From positions 1 through 39,089 of IMG/VR virus record IMGVR_UViG_3300031576_000161: a stretch of 39,089 nucleotides of DNA; one strand, written 5' to 3'. Below the pieces are notes generated by a model, which saw nothing but the letters and a program-made list of their open reading frames with translations, ran no database searches and was not told the DNA's origin. Both the position numbers and the translations under genes were made by a program. Positions 1-6,119 of the stretch are shown one piece after another. The stretch is from a virus. Position 1 is the stretch's first letter; each line of letters opens with the position of its first letter.

Positions 1-111
1 CGGCGGCGATCAGTTTGGCGTTAGCCTCAACATTTCCTCCAATGCCATCTTGCGCATAGACAACTACCTCCCAGCAGCCCGCAACGATGGCCGGACCGGT
101 TTTAGTTTGTA
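1..111. repeat. terminal direct repeat, left copy
   Basis: Bases 1-111 are identical to 38979-39089. The repeat lies inside a reading frame that is whole only when the ends are joined. This fits the overlap left when a circular or circularly permuted genome is assembled. A genuine short terminal repeat of a linear virion genome is the alternative. Confidence 0.95.
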
Positions 112-157
112 ATACCCCCCACGGCCCGGGCGTGTGCTTCTGTGTTTTGGTTTTCAT
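1..157 (-). CDS. HTPGPW-type small phage protein, N-terminal part (crosses the genome junction)
   Basis: The start is the ATG at 157, behind a GGGAG ribosome site. The frame runs off base 1 and continues, after the 111-bp overlap is removed, from 38978 to the stop at 38848. The joined product is 95 residues. It shows HTPGPW at residues 8-13 and AKLIAAAPELLDA near 47-59, the signature of a very common phage protein of unknown function encoded in early operons. It is the first gene of the leftward early operon and follows the promoter at 210-238 after a leader of about 46 nt. Its last codon overlaps the next start (ATGA). The role is unknown; reality of the gene is near certain because family motifs lie on both sides of the junction. 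Confidence 0.9.
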   Translation of the reverse strand, partial: MKTKTQKHTPGPWGVLQTKTGPAIVAGCWEVVVYAQDGIGGNVEANAKLIAA

Positions 158-182
158 TTCATCTCCCGTTGGCTACTCTCTC

Positions 183-202
183 GTCGGTATCTTGTCCCCG
201 AC
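183..202 (-). promoter_or_regulatory. 5' leader hairpin of the early operon
   Basis: GTCGG and CCGAC (183-187 and 198-202) form a five-pair stem with a ten-base loop. It starts almost exactly at the transcription start predicted from the promoter at 210-238, so the early mRNA would begin with a hairpin. A stabilising 5' structure is the simplest reading. Confidence 0.4.
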
Positions 203-209
203 ATAAACT

Positions 210-238
210 AGTATAACAGATAGATCATGTTTTGTCAA
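210..238 (-). promoter_or_regulatory. sigma70-type early promoter
   Basis: Read leftward, TTGACA (238-233) and TATACT (215-210) are separated by 17 bases, a near-consensus sigma70 promoter. It points at the junction gene and the long operon of small genes that continues down to 35394. AACAG and CTGTT form an inverted repeat spanning the promoter, a possible repressor site. Confidence 0.85.
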
Positions 239-268
239 CTGTTATTTTTTGTCTCCGTAACAGGTATT

Positions 269-303
269 TTACCGTCGGAGACTAAAATAATCTCAGACGG
301 TAA
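269..303. promoter_or_regulatory. operator-like inverted repeat upstream of the early promoter
   Basis: TTACCGTC-g-GAGA (269-281) and TCTC-a-GACGGTAA (291-303) are inverted copies with one mismatch around a 9-bp AT-rich centre. A further GTCTCCG half-site lies at 251-257. The element sits about 30 bp upstream of the -35 box of the early promoter. A dimeric regulator site is likely; the Cro/C1-type protein at 37484-37708 is a candidate partner, by inference only. Confidence 0.5.
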
Positions 304-325
304 TTCGCTTGTTACGATGGATACT

Positions 326-401
326 TTACATATAGCTTAACGGATACTTAACGGATCCATCCGACGATACTGGTATTGGATTGTTACATATAGCGTAATG
401 G
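326..401. repeat. pair of 18-bp imperfect direct repeats
   Basis: TTACATATAGCTTAACGG (326-343) and TTACATATAGCGTAATGG (384-401) differ at two positions. A partial third copy, CTTAACGG, lies between them near 347-354. They flank nothing coding and lie upstream of the early promoter and its operator-like repeat, so protein binding is likely. Confidence 0.55.
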
Positions 402-576
402 CATCTACGCTGAGGTACATCTATTGGTAATGGTTGGATATGGTAATGGGTGGGTTGATTCGTCCTGGGGCATCCTGGAGCGATTTAGAGGTATGCCGTG
501 CGCGTGTTGGCTGGACATTGGTAGACCGTAGCATTTGACTTAATCATAACGCGCAATTGTGTATGCTTCCTGAGTT

Positions 577-842
577 CGCGCGCCCGCGCGCGCGTACGAG
601 GGAAGCTTGGACTATAAAATGCGCGAGGGTGCCGGCAATCCACTAGCTTGCTTGTTTCACTGTGCCCCCGATCTCATCTTGTGGGGCAGGTGGCCTGGGG
701 CCAGTGGTCCTCGTCGGACCATTCCCCCAGTGGGGGTGGTAGTTTTTGGGGCAGTCACCATACCAGGGCATTATAGAGGACTATCTATCTAAAAGTAAGT
801 AATAGAGGATCGCGCCGGCGCGCGGGCGCGAATGTCTTTTTT
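577..842 (+). ncRNA. candidate structured RNA or cruciform: GC-only closing stem with four internal hairpins
   Basis: A perfect 13-bp inverted repeat made only of G and C (579-591 with 818-830) encloses four tandem hairpins. These are TGCCCC/GGGGCA (663-688), TGGCC/GGCCA (691-703), TGGTCC/GGACCA (705-721) and CCCCC/GGGGG (724-736). The right arm is followed by a T6 run at 837-842, giving a terminator-like end on the plus strand. A TTGACT box lies at 535-540 but no good -10 box is visible. It may instead act as DNA, for example as a single-strand initiation or packaging element. A 61-codon TTG-started frame crosses the hairpins but has no family features and is not called. Confidence 0.4.
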
Positions 843-950
843 GTGTCCACCATGGCCACCCCCTATCTCGCTTTAAGCCCTGTGTCTTATAGCGCGCTAT
901 TATTTATACGCGCGGAACACCGCGAATCTCATATATATACGCTCCAACTT

Positions 951-1139
951 TGTAACTTTGTAACTGTAACCACAAACATAGATACCCCCCCTCTTTGTCT
1001 CGCGTACGTATCTATCGTATAATTTGGTTACAAAGTTACATTATTATTATTCATTATTAAATTATTATTATTATTATTATATTATCTTGATGTAACGAAG
1101 TTGTAACTTTTTTGTAACCGAGTGTAACCCGGTTACACT
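951..1139. other. probable replication origin: TGTAAC iterons flanking an AT-rich ATT run
   Basis: TGTAAC occurs at 951, 959, 965, 1091, 1102, 1113 and 1123, and its complement GTTACA at 1027, 1035 and 1132. The 1091-1123 copies are spaced 11, 11 and 10 bp, one helical turn. The last copy and 1132 form the palindrome GTGTAACCCGGTTACAC. Between the clusters, 1040-1086 is an almost pure ATT/TTA run, a good unwinding element. The block directly abuts the 3' end of the prim-pol/helicase gene. This is the classic arrangement of an iteron origin; no initiator protein is recognised. The rest of 158-1142 shows no gene. Confidence 0.65.
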
Positions 1140-1142
1140 TTT

Positions 1143-3461
1143 TTACGAATAGATGGCTTTATTTGCAGGAATCCCGATGGCCTTGGAAACCGACCCCCCA
1201 AACCGGATGGCCTTTTCTGTAACCGAGGCTCCAGGAATCCTGCTTAAAATCGTTCTCCAGCTAACGATACCTCGCTTTTGGAGGCGATCTTGTAACCAGG
1301 GATGCCTATTTGCTATATATATGTAGTCAGAATCAACCCTGATGCCAACCCTTAAGAGCGCCTTGTTACAAGCGTCAGCAAGGGACGGATTATCGCCTTT
1401 AGCGTACTCATTTATCATTTCACCTATAGATAGTTCCTTTATCTCTGTGGTTGATTTAACTTGGCAGGTTTGTTGTAAGATAAGTTGAAGGCATACAGAT
1501 TCCTGAGTTTCTTCATTGATCCGTTTTTGCTCACTCCAGGAGTGTTGTTTCATCCATTCAAGGGCGGCATCGTATGATATAAGTCCATTAGAATGTAGGG
1601 AATAGGCTCCGGCTAATAGCATCCCTATTTGATCCGCCATCCTAGCGGAACCGAATACTTGCAATCCAGCCCTAGCGAATTGCTTGAAGTTCTCCAGGAT
1701 AGTTGGAATCATGAATATGGTTCTAGCATGAAATTTTTGTATCCATTCCTTGGATAATGTGGCGGCGACTAATCCTTTAAGTTTAAGAAAGCGTTCGTTA
1801 TCGTTATCAATAACCATTGGAAGCACGGATATCCTATTTTCATCCGCTGATTTAGCGATACTAACGTCAATGGAGCTAAAGGCAAAGCATGATCTGACGC
1901 AATACTTGCGGGCCGTCCCGCCGGCTCCGCCCTTGATAATAGACGCTCCGCCTTCACTGGAGGATTGGCGGGCTAGCTCTATGATGCGTTGGATACGGAA
2001 TATGGAGCCAGGATCATCCCCCTCTGCCTCGTCAAACAACACCGGCAAAGCGTCATTACCAAGGGTTTGCCTTATGCCGGCTTCGGTGACGCCGGATTGA
2101 ACAAATAGTCGCATATCGCCCAATAGCGGGCGCAAGACGTTCTCTAGGGACCAGCTCTTGCCCGACCCAGTAGGCCCCGTCAACCAAATATGTGGGCGCC
2201 AGGGGAGAGCTCCGCAGATAGGGGCTACTGTAAGCCATCCAGAAAACAAATGTATATCAATGTCTTTTTCAAATGGCAGTAACTTACAAATATCAAGTAT
2301 TTTTTTAGATTCATCTACTGACAATTTTTCATCCGTGTTTATATCCAGGGTTCGTCCGGCTGGATATATGCAGCCATTTTCAACTACCATTCCGACTTGT
2401 TTTCTTTCGCCATTAACAATCAATCTATCACCGCAATTTATAATTATGAACATGCCTTCCAGCCATGCCCCTAATCCTCGAATACGCGATACATCAAAGA
2501 CCCCGCGCTCAGTACATTTAGCCATCATCTCGGAGATGGCTTTTTGCCATGAGACGCGATCTTTTTCAGGTTGTCCGTATTTTTCTTTCCAGAAAGAAGG
2601 CGCAGCCAGGGAGCATAAATAATTTGGCACGTGGTTGCCCGGCGAAAGTTCTAAAACCTGCTTAGTGTTTAAGTTGAAATAGTAATAAATGTGATCGCCA
2701 TGCCCTAGGCACTTAAACGGGAAATCCTTCCCACCAAACCCTTTCTCCCTAGCCGAAGTTATCATCTCAGTAACTTCAGTTAAAGTATCTTCTTCGGTGT
2801 GTCCATTAAGTCTATTGCCCTTTACCGCAAACCATATTTCATCATCCGTCCAGCCGTCATGGACGTATCTCGCAACGATCTTAAGCATCATGTCATGCCA
2901 GGAACCTTGTTTTAAATTACTTACCGCCTTAGCAACGTCCAATTTTTTCTTAGGAGCTTTCTTGGAAAGCAAATCAACAGCCCATTGCGGAAGTGGCGAT
3001 AGATCAACATCCTTAGGGCCTAATGATTCTGCCCAAGCGTAGCGATTGCCGGAGGCGTGTAGAGAGGGAGGCGCGATAACGTAGCCCTTGGGCGCGCTTT
3101 TAACGTCCACTCCTGGCAGGATGGCTCCACTATGCCCGCCAATATTACCGGAAAAGTAGTAGTGCCAGCCACCGCCGCCGGTTTTTACCGTCGGCGTCGG
3201 CGGCAGATGCTTGTCCTTTATAGATTCAAGCCCGCCGTTCTTGGGGTCAATATCGAGGACTATGCCGTTGAAGGCGCAGCCGATATCAGCATCTGGCCAC
3301 CCGTCCCACCACTTCTGGATTTGTTCCTCAGAACACGTCGCGTCTTTTAAGCCATGCTCAGTAAGAGGCTCTTTACCTTTGCATGGGAAAATGGGCCAGC
3401 CCTTTTTGGCATACGCCAATGCCCACACCTTCATGTTCACGGATTTAGTCTCCATTGTCAT
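1143..3461 (-). CDS. bifunctional primase-polymerase / helicase
   Basis: This 772-residue replication protein probably makes primers and unwinds the phage DNA. The N-terminal prim-pol domain spans about residues 10-170: GWPIFPCKGK at 21-30, the acidic pair D70 and D72 in LDID, GGGWHYYF at 96-103, then VDVKSAPKGYV. A P-loop ATPase follows, with GPTGSGKS near 425 and a Walker B-like LFDEAEG near 474, resembling DUF927/D5-type helicases. The start has AAGGA just upstream; M3 is equally possible. It overlaps the upstream Cys-rich gene and is the last gene of its operon. Its stop directly adjoins the TGTAAC iterons, which supports a role in initiation there. Family assignment is firm; the exact helicase subclass is not. 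Confidence 0.9.
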   Translation of the reverse strand: MTMETKSVNMKVWALAYAKKGWPIFPCKGKEPLTEHGLKDATCSEEQIQKWWDGWPDADIGCAFNGIVLDIDPKNGGLESIKDKHLPPTPTVKTGGGGWHYYFSGNIGGHSGAILPGVDVKSAPKGYVIAPPSLHASGNRYAWAESLGPKDVDLSPLPQWAVDLLSKKAPKKKLDVAKAVSNLKQGSWHDMMLKIVARYVHDGWTDDEIWFAVKGNRLNGHTEEDTLTEVTEMITSAREKGFGGKDFPFKCLGHGDHIYYYFNLNTKQVLELSPGNHVPNYLCSLAAPSFWKEKYGQPEKDRVSWQKAISEMMAKCTERGVFDVSRIRGLGAWLEGMFIIINCGDRLIVNGERKQVGMVVENGCIYPAGRTLDINTDEKLSVDESKKILDICKLLPFEKDIDIHLFSGWLTVAPICGALPWRPHIWLTGPTGSGKSWSLENVLRPLLGDMRLFVQSGVTEAGIRQTLGNDALPVLFDEAEGDDPGSIFRIQRIIELARQSSSEGGASIIKGGAGGTARKYCVRSCFAFSSIDVSIAKSADENRISVLPMVIDNDNERFLKLKGLVAATLSKEWIQKFHARTIFMIPTILENFKQFARAGLQVFGSARMADQIGMLLAGAYSLHSNGLISYDAALEWMKQHSWSEQKRINEETQESVCLQLILQQTCQVKSTTEIKELSIGEMINEYAKGDNPSLADACNKALLRVGIRVDSDYIYIANRHPWLQDRLQKRGIVSWRTILSRIPGASVTEKAIRFGGSVSKAIGIPANKAIYS

Positions 3462-3579
3462 TTTTCCTTACCTTTTCATTGAACCAAAAAACCTGGACCT
3501 CGCATTCATAGCAAGCCAGTATGCCGTATATCCTTGATAGATACGTATTTGTGTTCCCGCACAGGGAGCAACTAGTCAC
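3445..3579 (-). CDS. zinc-ribbon microprotein (44 aa, GTG start)
   Basis: This frame starts with GTG behind a strong GGAAGGAT site, and the GTG shares its first base with the preceding stop (TAGTG). The product has CSLCG near its start and CYEC in the middle, two CxxC knuckles typical of a small zinc ribbon. It overlaps the start of the prim-pol gene by 17 bp, so it is translationally coupled into the replication operon. Function is unknown; zinc or nucleic-acid binding is inferred from the knuckles. Confidence 0.75.
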   Translation of the reverse strand: MTSCSLCGNTNTYLSRIYGILACYECEVQVFWFNEKVRKNDNGD

Positions 3580-3791
3580 TATAAATCCTTCCTATATAAT
3601 TTCCCATTGCATTCAAGTAGGTACTTATTCGCGCATGGTTGGTTGCAAATTTTATCGAAGCACTTATCGCATACACTATCCTCGTTAGAGCATCCATATC
3701 GAGGGCAACAGTATCTCTTACGGCATTGAGCGCATCGGTGGGAGTGCTTTTCGTACTCCATCAATCCGAGATCGCGAGGCTTGGCAGGCAT
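3579..3791 (-). CDS. Cys-rich zinc-binding microprotein
   Basis: This 70-residue protein has ten cysteines, including CAQC, RYCC, CDKC and a CNQPC segment, consistent with two zinc sites. No family is recognised. GGAGA stands six bases before the ATG. It is the first gene of the replication operon, preceded by the structured leader at 3812-3893 and the promoter at 3903-3930. Its stop overlaps the GTG of the next zinc-ribbon gene. Position suggests a regulatory or replication-accessory role, which is inference. Confidence 0.75.
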   Translation of the reverse strand: MPAKPRDLGLMEYEKHSHRCAQCRKRYCCPRYGCSNEDSVCDKCFDKICNQPCANKYLLECNGKLYRKDL

Positions 3792-3811
3792 GGCTATCTC
3801 CTAAAAATTGA

Positions 3812-3893
3812 CCCCGCGAAGCTCCAGGTAAGGGAGGATATCGCGGGGCGTTCTGCGCTTAAGGGCGCATATCTGGTTGCTTCTACCTGGAGC
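3812..3893 (-). promoter_or_regulatory. interlocked (pseudoknot-capable) RNA leader or attenuator
   Basis: In the leftward RNA, GCTCCAGGTA (3893-3884) pairs perfectly with TACCTGGAGC (3830-3821). CCCCGCGA (3848-3841) pairs with TCGCGGGG (3819-3812). TGCGC/GCGCA (3869-3854) forms a local hairpin. The two long helices interlock, so they form either a pseudoknot or two exclusive folds. The second helix is followed by TCAATTTTT and then the AGGAGA ribosome site of the first gene. The structure begins about three bases from the predicted transcription start. No known riboswitch class is recognised. Confidence 0.6.
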
Positions 3894-3902
3894 ATGTCGC
3901 GT

Positions 3903-3930
3903 ATTTTACCAAATAGAATGAGAAAGTCAA
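3903..3930 (-). promoter_or_regulatory. sigma70-type promoter of the prim-pol operon
   Basis: Read leftward, TTGACT (3930-3925) and TAAAAT (3908-3903) are 16 bases apart. Start of transcription is expected near 3896, immediately before the structured leader. It is divergent from the rightward late promoter about 90 bp away. Confidence 0.75.
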
Positions 3931-4021
3931 GAAATTTTTATGGTAGTTTTCTCATGCACGAATCTTTAGCCATTGACATGGCGGCAAATATTCAATCGGG
4001 ATATTTACCGCCCCAAGCCTA

Positions 4022-4049
4022 TTGACAAAAAAATTTTAAGTGCTATAGT
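4022..4049 (+). promoter_or_regulatory. sigma70-type rightward (late) promoter
   Basis: TTGACA (4022-4027) and TATAGT (4044-4049) are 16 bases apart. It is the only near-consensus promoter noticed ahead of the 28-kb rightward operon. Predicted transcription start is near 4056. Confidence 0.75.
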
Positions 4050-4059
4050 ACGGTATGCG

Positions 4060-4206
4060 ATGCCAGATTCGCCAACGAACGATAAACTCAACCGAGCTAT
4101 CGGTGTCCTACGGGAATTGGATCGAGACGGCGCAACCTGCATCGTAAAGATTGTTTACAATAACGGCGGGGTAACTGGATTGAATATAGATCGCAAGATC
4201 ATATAG
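4060..4206 (+). CDS. small protein, apparently leaderless
   Basis: This 48-residue product starts MPDSPTND and ends in a basic NIDRKII; no family is recognised. The ATG lies about four bases after the start of transcription predicted from the promoter at 4022-4049, and no ribosome site is possible, so translation would be leaderless. In-frame codons upstream run through the promoter and are unlikely to be used. It is followed by a CTAGC/GCTAG hairpin (4222-4235) and an intrinsic terminator, so it would form its own short transcript. A role in late-gene control is a positional guess. Confidence 0.5.
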   Translation: MPDSPTNDKLNRAIGVLRELDRDGATCIVKIVYNNGGVTGLNIDRKII

Positions 4207-4250
4207 GGAAGAATTTGCGAGCCTAGCGTAAGCTAGAACGACGCTAAACC

Positions 4251-4292
4251 CAAGAGCCTTGGTCCTAATAGGACCGGGGCTCTTGTTTTTTT
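4251..4292 (+). terminator. intrinsic terminator ahead of the late structural genes
   Basis: CAAGAGCC and GGCTCTTG close a stem that contains an inner GGTCC/GGACC helix with a TAATA loop, followed by T7. It ends only 14 bases before the ATG at 4307. It therefore separates the short promoter-proximal transcript from the late operon, and late expression would need read-through or antitermination. Confidence 0.85.
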
Positions 4293-4306
4293 AGAACGGA
4301 GGAAAA

Positions 4307-4729
4307 ATGTTGAAACAAATTTTCAAAGCGGTGATCGGGTTGGCCGCATACATGGCAGTGATCTCCGTATTTTCATTTATCGGCCACGCGGACACCGGGC
4401 ATCTTAAGGCCAACAGGAAAGCGGTCGGGGGGCAAATTAACACCGCCGCTATAACCGGGTCCTCAACGGCAGGGACCAACTTCTTCACGGCCATAAGCAC
4501 TCGTCCAGACGGGTTTGCTTTCAATAATACAAGCACAACGGTTTGGATTGGCTCAGTAACGGCTGCAGCCACAGCCGGAACGGTTCACAATAACATCTCA
4601 AGGGGGCTGCCGGTTCTGTCCTCGGCGACGTTTACTCTTGATGGATCGCTAACCACTAATCTTGCTTTTACCTGCGAGGCCACCATATCAACATGTGAAA
4701 TGCGCGTTTTGGAAGGTATTACTCCATGA
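4307..4729 (+). CDS. secreted, fibre-like protein with signal peptide
   Basis: This 140-residue protein begins with a basic N-end and a hydrophobic stretch (about residues 7-25), then GHADT, a plausible Sec signal peptide and cleavage site. The remainder is Ser/Thr/Ala/Asn-rich beta-type sequence with two late cysteines. A strong GGAGG lies five bases before the ATG. It is the first gene after the terminator at 4251-4292 and overlaps the next signal-peptide gene by four bases. No family is recognised; a virion surface or secreted host-interaction protein is inferred. Confidence 0.7.
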   Translation: MLKQIFKAVIGLAAYMAVISVFSFIGHADTGHLKANRKAVGGQINTAAITGSSTAGTNFFTAISTRPDGFAFNNTSTTVWIGSVTAAATAGTVHNNISRGLPVLSSATFTLDGSLTTNLAFTCEATISTCEMRVLEGITP

Positions 4730-5457
4730 ACGCAATTATTAAGTATTTAACACTACTGTCAGCTTTCACATATTTAACGGCGACCCTGGGTTTTTGCCTT
4801 CAGATGCGATCTGATTTGGTTCGTCCCTCAATTAGCGTCGGCGGCACTGAGATAACGAGTACTGGCAACATAGAACTTGTCGGCGGATCAACCGTAGCTG
4901 CCAATGGTTCCATCACGATATCGACATCTGCCACGGCTGCTGAGGCTTCGCTCCAGGATAGGATACTTTTCGACAGCACAAGTCTTAAAATATGCAGAAA
5001 CACGAGCCCTATGTTGGAGTTCTATCGAGCAAACGGAACTCAATCCTCAACTATAGATTCCGCTGGAGGGACATTAAGTATTTTATCAAAAGAAGCTTCA
5101 AGCATTATTATCATAGACAATCCCGGCCAATCGCAAGCAATCAGAATTGACGCGACGGGGCACCTTGGTCTTAACAACACAACCATCCAGGCTGCGGTAC
5201 ATGCGGCTGGAGTTGCAGGCGATAGCTATGTTGTCCAAGTGTCTAGTAATGACGGAACTGATCTTTTTACTGTCAATCATGAGGGGGGCACTGGTATATA
5301 CAGTAGGACGGTGGCTCAAATTGGACTTATAACTCCTAGAGCCGTAGGTGAGATGTTCTATTGTTCAAACTGCACGGCACTTAGAATGTGCATATCGACT
5401 GGAACTGTGGTGGGGTCTTTTGCTTCGCCTGTTGCGGCGACAACGGTCTGTAATTAA
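4726..5457 (+). CDS. secreted fibre-like protein with signal peptide
   Basis: The 243-residue product has a signal-peptide-like N-end (hydrophobic through about residue 24) and then a long Ser/Thr/Gly-rich beta region. That region contains SVGGTEITSTGN and a LDIT-like run of short strands, and resembles tail-fibre shafts. The C-terminal part carries MFYCSNC and a final Cys near the end, possibly disulfide-bonded outside the cytoplasm. It overlaps its upstream neighbour (ATGA). Signal peptides are not expected on ordinary tail fibres, so the protein may be exported separately. No family is assigned. Confidence 0.7.
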   Translation: MNAIIKYLTLLSAFTYLTATLGFCLQMRSDLVRPSISVGGTEITSTGNIELVGGSTVAANGSITISTSATAAEASLQDRILFDSTSLKICRNTSPMLEFYRANGTQSSTIDSAGGTLSILSKEASSIIIIDNPGQSQAIRIDATGHLGLNNTTIQAAVHAAGVAGDSYVVQVSSNDGTDLFTVNHEGGTGIYSRTVAQIGLITPRAVGEMFYCSNCTALRMCISTGTVVGSFASPVAATTVCN

Positions 5458-5458
5458 C

Positions 5459-5695
5459 ATGATCCAACGTATTCTTGAAATAGGATTAGGGATTGGGATA
5501 CTTGCCTTAGCCGCCTACATGCACAATTCAGAGCTAAAGCCGTTGCCTCTTGACATTGAGGAAAATTGCGCATATCAGGCTTTCGCCAGGGCTTCAATAC
5601 AGGTTCCACCAACGAAAGATGGATATGATCGGCATTCAAAATTAATCGGCTTCTATAATAAGGAGATCGAAAAATGCCAGAAATTGACTCCGTGA
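5459..5695 (+). CDS. small single-pass membrane protein (spanin-like partner?)
   Basis: The 78-residue product starts MIQRILEIGLGIGILALAAY, one N-terminal membrane segment, followed by a soluble tail with two cysteines. The ATG follows the previous stop by one base; an in-frame upstream start would overlap the previous gene. Its end overlaps a predicted lipoprotein by 22 bp in another frame. An inner-membrane protein overlapping a lipoprotein is the layout of Rz/Rz1 spanins, but both are short and the lysis genes lie 26 kb away, so this is tentative. Confidence 0.6.
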   Translation: MIQRILEIGLGIGILALAAYMHNSELKPLPLDIEENCAYQAFARASIQVPPTKDGYDRHSKLIGFYNKEIEKCQKLTP

Positions 5696-5892
5696 GCGCG
5701 GGCCTACTTGTCTTTGTCTTATTTTCCGTGGCGATGCTTTTTTCAGGCTGCGTTTCGGCCAGGAAGTATGATCGCTTGAGCGATGCGTGCAGTAAGCTTT
5801 CACGTAACTGCACTGAACTTATAGAGATCAATGAGGACCTGGAAAAACAGGTGTCCCATTGCGAGGCCGGGATAGGCGGACATGAGCTATGA
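5674..5892 (+). CDS. small predicted lipoprotein (o-spanin-like?)
   Basis: The 72-residue product has a hydrophobic N-region ending in LFSGC at residues 23-27 (a good lipobox). A heptad-like coiled-coil stretch (DRLSDACSKLSRN onward) with three further cysteines follows. GGAG precedes the ATG within the upstream gene. It overlaps the membrane-protein gene at its start and shares ATGA with the next gene. A lipid-anchored outer-membrane partner of the preceding protein is plausible; the family is not recognised. Confidence 0.6.
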   Translation: MPEIDSVSAGLLVFVLFSVAMLFSGCVSARKYDRLSDACSKLSRNCTELIEINEDLEKQVSHCEAGIGGHEL

Positions 5893-6119
5893 GCGAATAT
5901 TACACCATGGCCCCAAAAGAATACGTTGATTTCTGTGAAAATGTTCTTGGCATTGAGCGCGTTAAGACAATGACTGTCGGAGAAATAGTCGAAGAAATGA
6001 GGAAGGCAGGCAAATCCATACGGCGGATTGATTGCAATGAGCCTGAAGAAGCATATTCGGCCGTTATGGAAGATGGATTTAATTTAGACACAAGGGCCAA
6101 AAGCAATGAGGGGATTTAG
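5889..6119 (+). CDS. hypothetical protein
   Basis: This is a 76-residue acidic helical protein with no recognised domain. It starts on an ATGA overlap with the lipoprotein gene and overlaps the small terminase start by 14 bp, so it is tightly packed in the late operon. Confidence 0.65.
   Translation: MSEYYTMAPKEYVDFCENVLGIERVKTMTVGEIVEEMRKAGKSIRRIDCNEPEEAYSAVMEDGFNLDTRAKSNEGI

Noticed and set aside
607-792. 61-codon TTG-started rightward frame in the control region
   Set aside because: It crosses four tandem hairpins, has no family resemblance, and its length is expected by chance in GC-rich sequence. The structure explains the region better.
1107-1143. The TGTAAC palindrome plus T6 as a terminator for the prim-pol gene
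   Set aside because: The T run follows the palindrome only on the plus strand, while the gene is leftward. The repeat belongs to the phased iteron series.
2158-2622. 154-codon rightward frame inside the prim-pol gene (and other antisense frames there)
   Set aside because: It is antisense to conserved ATPase motifs, has no ribosome site and no family features.
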